NCBI GenBank assembly: GCA_017961625.1
Contig: JAGCWY010000150.1
Location: 1 to 52,334, forward strand
Origin: Ruminococcus sp.
Lineage (GTDB): Bacteria; Bacillota; Clostridia; Oscillospirales; Ruminococcaceae
Length of the DNA: 52,334 bases
Reading direction: 5' to 3'
Of the stretch, positions 48,873 through 52,334 are shown one piece after another (positions within the stretch are counted from its first letter, which is position 1; each line of letters starts with the position of its first letter). A program made the translations under genes and the position numbers. The notes beneath the pieces are model-generated. The model saw only the letters and a list, made by a program, of their open reading frames with translations. It was not told the DNA's origin and made no database searches.

Positions 48873-51008
48873 TCATTCTTTTTCACTATAAATAGTAAAT
48901 ACGGCGTCAACATCCAAACCAAGCAGTTTGCGCTGAATTGCCTCTGCATCGCCGACTGTCAGACCGTTGTAATCCATATCACCAAGAGCTGTTCCTCTCT
49001 TTGTGATATGATTTGCGCTTGTACCGTCAAGACCGTATTTATTAGGATTTGCAAGAGTTTGCATTATCAATACTGCGTCAGCCATATCAAGTGTGCCGTC
49101 AGCGTTTGCATCACCGTCTTCACCACCGTATTCGATGATATTAAGATCGCCCATGATTATATAGTTCGTTTCAGGTTTGATATAAAGCACTCCTGAAACC
49201 TTATCGCCCTGCCGTATATCACTTTCAATAAAATATCCCACGTGCATATTAGCGTCCATATCTATACTGAAAGCATAGCTGCCTTTCAGTTTGAAGCCCT
49301 TACTTGTTGTACCGTATGCAAAATTCTCGACCTCTGCGTTATTGATCTTTATGAACTTTGAATTCTTATCTTTAGAGTTTATATATACTCTGAAGGAGAA
49401 TCCCTCTGTATCATAAAGATCTTTTTCATATTCTTCACCAGCTACCTTGATATCGGGAATATACTGATTTTTACCTATACTTACCACATATGCATTTCCG
49501 CCTTTGAGCTCTGCAAACTGATCTGATTTATAAGATTTGCCCTGCAAATCACTGATAGTAATATAATCCGGCTTTATTTTTTCAATCTCCCAGACGTAAT
49601 CTGTTCTTAAAGTTTCTGATTTGCCTTTATTGGAACTCCTTGTAGCTGAATGATAAGCATTGACTACAAGTCCGCTGAGGTCAAGCTTTTCACCTTCATC
49701 GTAAATTGTTTTTGTCGGAAGAGTTTTTATACTGTCAAAGTGATCTACACCTGTTCCTCTTATCCATATTTCTGGCTCATCTATGTCCGTCACAGTTGCA
49801 TCTAATGCTACTACATTAATATCAATAGAATATGTTGGCATATCTCCTGTAACAATGGCAAGATGTGTAAGCCCTTCTTTAATTGCTGTTAAAGTGAAAG
49901 TCTTCTGATCCGAGCTGTATGAAACGTTCATATTTGAAGACGGCATAATTGTTGCTACAATATTTTCTCCTGTACGCGGATCAATACAGTGACCTTCTCT
50001 TGTTTCACCAACCTTCATATCAGAAGTATCGAGGTCTACTTTTGCAAAAGGCAGTGTGGTGGTAGTGGTCAGTGGCTTCTCGTCAAGACTTGTCCGAACG
50101 TCAGTAGTAGTCGTCGGAAGAAGAAGATTTTTTTCATATTCATACCACCACTTGTCAACCGTCACTATAGTTGTAGTAGTATATGTAAAATTAGGATTAT
50201 ATTTTGTAGTTGTGGTTAAAGGGAGATTGTCAGGATTAACCGACTGATAAAGTGGCGGTGTTACAATTATCTTTTCGCTTGTTTTTCTGCCGTCGGATGT
50301 ATAGACATTGATAGTAGTTTCGCCTTCTTTTAAGCATTCAAGTTCAAGTAATTCGGAATTTGATCTTTCAGTCACCCTTGCGATCGTCTCGTCTTCCACC
50401 TCATACCTTACATCTGAAGCCATTGCGCCGCAAAGTTTGAAATCAGGAATGCTTCCCGCAGATGCCTCAATGTTTTCTGTGAAGAAACGCAGGTAGATGG
50501 GAGTTTCCTTTATACTTTCCTTATCATAGACTATAACAGGAAGATAACTTTCTGTTCCCGCCAGTGTAATCTCATAATTTGTGTTATAATCAGATAATGC
50601 TTTAAATACAGCTCCTTCTTTGGATTTGAGCACTATATAATACTGACCTGCTTTAGTAGTATTCACCTGGCTTGTATCTATGGTGTAAAACTCAGAGTTG
50701 ATACCTGAGCCAACGGAGAATTTTTGAAAATCATACAACGGTGAAACATATGATATTAATCCGTCGTGATATATTCCAAATCTGAGCTGTACATTATTTA
50801 GGTTAAGTTCATCTCCTGTATATGCTTTCACAGAAAGATTATCAGCATCAAAAATGATCTCGCCCTTTTCTTTTACAGCAATTTCTTCGCTAGCCGAAAC
50901 TACTGCAGGTGCTCCATCCTCAGCTATTGTTTTCATTGGAATAGTTGAAAATGATGTCAGTCCGATTATAATTGCCGTGAGTATTGTCAGTTTTTTACTT
51001 TTATTCAT
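48873..51008 (-). CDS. Large secreted dockerin protein of unknown function
   Basis: 711 residues from the ATG at 51008 (AGGAG upstream). Signal peptide to about residue 29. Several beta-sandwich regions of the bacterial-Ig type follow (DVRYEVEDETIARVTERSNS with LKEGETTINVYTSDGR; MNVSYSSDQKTFTLTAIKEG; IYDEGEKLDLSGLVVNAYHS), separated by Thr-rich linkers (LTTTTKYNPNFTYTTTTIVT, PTTTTDVRTSLDEKPLTTTT). A dockerin ends the protein (GDANADGTLDMADAVLIMQT and DMDYNGLTVGDAEAIQRKLL). No catalytic domain was recognised, so it may be an adhesion, binding or structural cellulosome component. Confidence 0.88.
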   Translation of the reverse strand: MNKSKKLTILTAIIIGLTSFSTIPMKTIAEDGAPAVVSASEEIAVKEKGEIIFDADNLSVKAYTGDELNLNNVQLRFGIYHDGLISYVSPLYDFQKFSVGSGINSEFYTIDTSQVNTTKAGQYYIVLKSKEGAVFKALSDYNTNYEITLAGTESYLPVIVYDKESIKETPIYLRFFTENIEASAGSIPDFKLCGAMASDVRYEVEDETIARVTERSNSELLELECLKEGETTINVYTSDGRKTSEKIIVTPPLYQSVNPDNLPLTTTTKYNPNFTYTTTTIVTVDKWWYEYEKNLLLPTTTTDVRTSLDEKPLTTTTTLPFAKVDLDTSDMKVGETREGHCIDPRTGENIVATIMPSSNMNVSYSSDQKTFTLTAIKEGLTHLAIVTGDMPTYSIDINVVALDATVTDIDEPEIWIRGTGVDHFDSIKTLPTKTIYDEGEKLDLSGLVVNAYHSATRSSNKGKSETLRTDYVWEIEKIKPDYITISDLQGKSYKSDQFAELKGGNAYVVSIGKNQYIPDIKVAGEEYEKDLYDTEGFSFRVYINSKDKNSKFIKINNAEVENFAYGTTSKGFKLKGSYAFSIDMDANMHVGYFIESDIRQGDKVSGVLYIKPETNYIIMGDLNIIEYGGEDGDANADGTLDMADAVLIMQTLANPNKYGLDGTSANHITKRGTALGDMDYNGLTVGDAEAIQRKLLGLDVDAVFTIYSEKE

Positions 51009-51213
51009 AGTAACCACTCCTTTAAATTATAGACATGACAGTTTGCTGTGCAGGAACTTTTCTAGCAACAATCCGTCTGTTATTATTGTTTATACTTATT
51101 AGACGTTCGAAAATAAAAAAACTCTCGCTCTTTTTCTAAAAAAATAAAAGAACCGCTATATTTTCAGCTTGTCAAAAGAAATCACCTATACTAATGTCTG
51201 CAGAAGCGATTTT

Positions 51214-51423
51214 TTACAGCTCTGAATAATAATTGAGGAACTCATCTATGCATGCTTTTTTCGAATACAGTGCAGACTGCCACACAAGCTCTCCGTTACA
51301 TTCAAAGCTTAGTACATAACCGTCACACTGATGCCAGCCGTAGAGTAAATAATCAATGCCGTTATGTGAAAAAGCAATTTCATTTTCAGTTATAATTGCC
51401 TGTTTAAGCTCATCTGCACTCAT
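51214..51423 (-). CDS. Small hypothetical protein
   Basis: 69 residues from the ATG at 51423, chosen for GAGGG five bases upstream; it begins MSADELKQAIITENEIAFSH. Looks like a compact alpha/beta protein with a Trp/Tyr-rich centre (YLLYGWHQCDGYVLSFECNG). Starts right after the ACT gene and is co-transcribed with it. No family recognised. Confidence 0.65.
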   Translation of the reverse strand: MSADELKQAIITENEIAFSHNGIDYLLYGWHQCDGYVLSFECNGELVWQSALYSKKACIDEFLNYYSEL

Positions 51424-51431
51424 AATATCCC

Positions 51432-51674
51432 TCATATATCGGTAATTTTTACCTGTCTGGCGTTTTTTATCTTTTTAAGTCTTCTAGAAAGAGCTTCATT
51501 GTCAAGTTCCTTTTTAAGATCAACATCTGCACTGAAATATGATACAGCTGTAATACCGTCGTAAGAGACTGTTGCTGTATGAGTAATTATGTTTCCGTTT
51601 ACACGACTTAATATTTTGGAGATCTCGCCCACAAGACCTATCCTATCAATGGAAATAACTTCTACCTTTTTCAT
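51432..51674 (-). CDS. ACT-domain protein
   Basis: 80 residues, a single free-standing ACT domain (VEVISIDRIGLVGEISKILS, GNIITHTATVSYDGITAVSY), GGAGG before the ATG. Free ACT proteins bind amino acids or act as small allosteric partners. First gene of a two-gene unit, divergent from the TcdA-like gene. Confidence 0.85.
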   Translation of the reverse strand: MKKVEVISIDRIGLVGEISKILSRVNGNIITHTATVSYDGITAVSYFSADVDLKKELDNEALSRRLKKIKNARQVKITDI

Positions 51675-51714
51675 TTCACACCTCCGCAGATATATTCTGA
51701 ATCAATATGTATAT

Positions 51715-51743
51715 AATATATCATGCTATACATATTTTGTCAA
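51715..51743 (-). promoter_or_regulatory. Promoter of the ACT gene
   Basis: Minus-strand TTGACA (51743-51738), 17-bp spacer, TATATT (51720-51715). Confidence 0.75.
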
Positions 51744-51765
51744 TGTGTTTTCTATGTATTTGCTA

Positions 51766-51794
51766 TTGACATTTTTAATGATGCGATATATAAT
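51766..51794 (+). promoter_or_regulatory. Promoter of the TcdA-like gene
   Basis: TTGACA (51766-51771), 17-bp spacer, TATAAT (51789-51794), back to back with the ACT promoter. Confidence 0.8.
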
Positions 51795-51837
51795 CATACT
51801 ATATATATAGATTCAATATAAAATGTGAGGTAAATAA

Positions 51838-52334
51838 TGCTTAATCAGTTTTCAAGGACACAGCTCCTTATAGGAGCTGATGCTATAAAAAAGCTTTCGG
51901 AGTCAAGAGTTGCGGTATTTGGTATAGGCGGCGTAGGCGGATATGTATGTGAAGCTCTTGTAAGGAGCGGAGTAGGTCACTTCGAGCTTATTGACGATGA
52001 CAAAGTATGTCTTACCAACCTTAACCGCCAAATACTTGCCACAAGAAAAACCGTGGGTAAATACAAGGCAGAGGTCATGGCTGAACGTATGCAGGAAATT
52101 AATCCCGAATCGGATATATACATTCACAAATGTTTTTTCCTGCCTGAAAACGCCGATGATTTTCCATTTGATAAATATGATTATGTCATTGACGCAGTTG
52201 ATACGGTCACAGCCAAGCTGGAACTCATAATGCGCTGCAAAGAAAAGAATGTCCCTGTAATAAGTGCAATGGGCGCAGGAAACAAGCTTGACGCAGGACG
52301 TATGAAAATAGCTGATATTTATGAAACTTCCGTC
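51838..52334 (+). CDS. tcdA: ThiF/E1-family protein, probably tRNA threonylcarbamoyladenosine dehydratase (partial)
   Basis: The first 165 residues are visible; the gene runs off the window. MLNQFSRTQLLIGADAIKKL leads into the adenylation fold: VAVFGIGGVGGYVCEALVRS (nucleotide loop), FELIDDDKVCLTNLNRQILA and VIDAVDTVTAKLELI. The opening and the DDDKVxxTNxNRQ motif fit the TcdA (CsdL) branch, which cyclises t6A37 in tRNA using ATP. GAGG lies nine bases before the ATG. Confidence 0.85.

Overview
The window looks like the chromosome of a fibre-degrading Ruminococcus-type clostridium (Oscillospiraceae). Three secreted proteins end in duplicated Ca-binding dockerin repeats behind Thr-rich linkers. 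One of them is a GH44 endoglucanase, and a fourth protein carries a single dockerin-like repeat. Gene order (T-box trp operon, SpoU, DegV) and the consensus TTGACA/TATAAT promoters with strong AGGAGG sites fit Firmicutes. No rRNA gene, intact tRNA gene, insertion sequence or CRISPR array was seen.

Layout. 1-5680: rpoC (cut by the window start) and rpoB on the minus strand. 5680-10000: a possible short RNA facing rpoB, a TraB/GumN-like lipoprotein with its GntR-type neighbour, a PPK2 polyphosphate kinase and a DUF4003-like protein. 10000-14440: a nucleoside phosphorylase with a SpoU methylase (plus), then a histidine kinase/response regulator pair (minus). 15240-22050: complete trpEGDCFBA operon preceded by a Trp-type T-box. 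22340-29100: a VOC protein, a two-gene Fe-S assembly operon (SufC-like ATPase plus one short SufB/D-like scaffold, resembling the minimal SMS system), an alpha/beta hydrolase, a probable zinc-uptake cluster and a DegV protein. 29100-37860: an accessory stretch with an AAA/DUF4143 ATPase behind three 34-bp-phased repeats, an intact and a truncated copy of one unknown gene, and a six-gene flavodoxin/CMD-cupin/hydrolase operon with divergent LysR, bracketed by two diverged ~200-bp direct repeats. 37860-41850: GGGtGRT protein with a NifU-like scaffold, a C_GCAxxG_C_C protein and a diguanylate cyclase. 41940-51010: dockerin proteins (transglutaminase-like, GH44 with an XRE regulator, and one of unknown function), a GNAT gene and a tRNA 3' fragment. 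51210-52334: a small unknown protein, an ACT-domain protein and the start of a ThiF/TcdA-type gene.

How the parts work together. The trp genes are controlled by uncharged tRNA-Trp through the T-box. Fe-S biology recurs in two separate operons (SufC/SufB-like and NifU-like/GGGtGRT). Extracellular fibre attack is represented by GH44 and its dockerin-bearing companions. The most unusual items are a lipoprotein fusing a dockerin-like repeat, a flavodoxin and a cyclophilin-like domain; the repeat-bracketed island that carries it; the phased repeats in front of the ATPase; a gene whose only well-placed start codon is ATT; and a promoter/terminator unit convergent with the rpoB promoter. All functional names come from reading the sequence; no database search was run.
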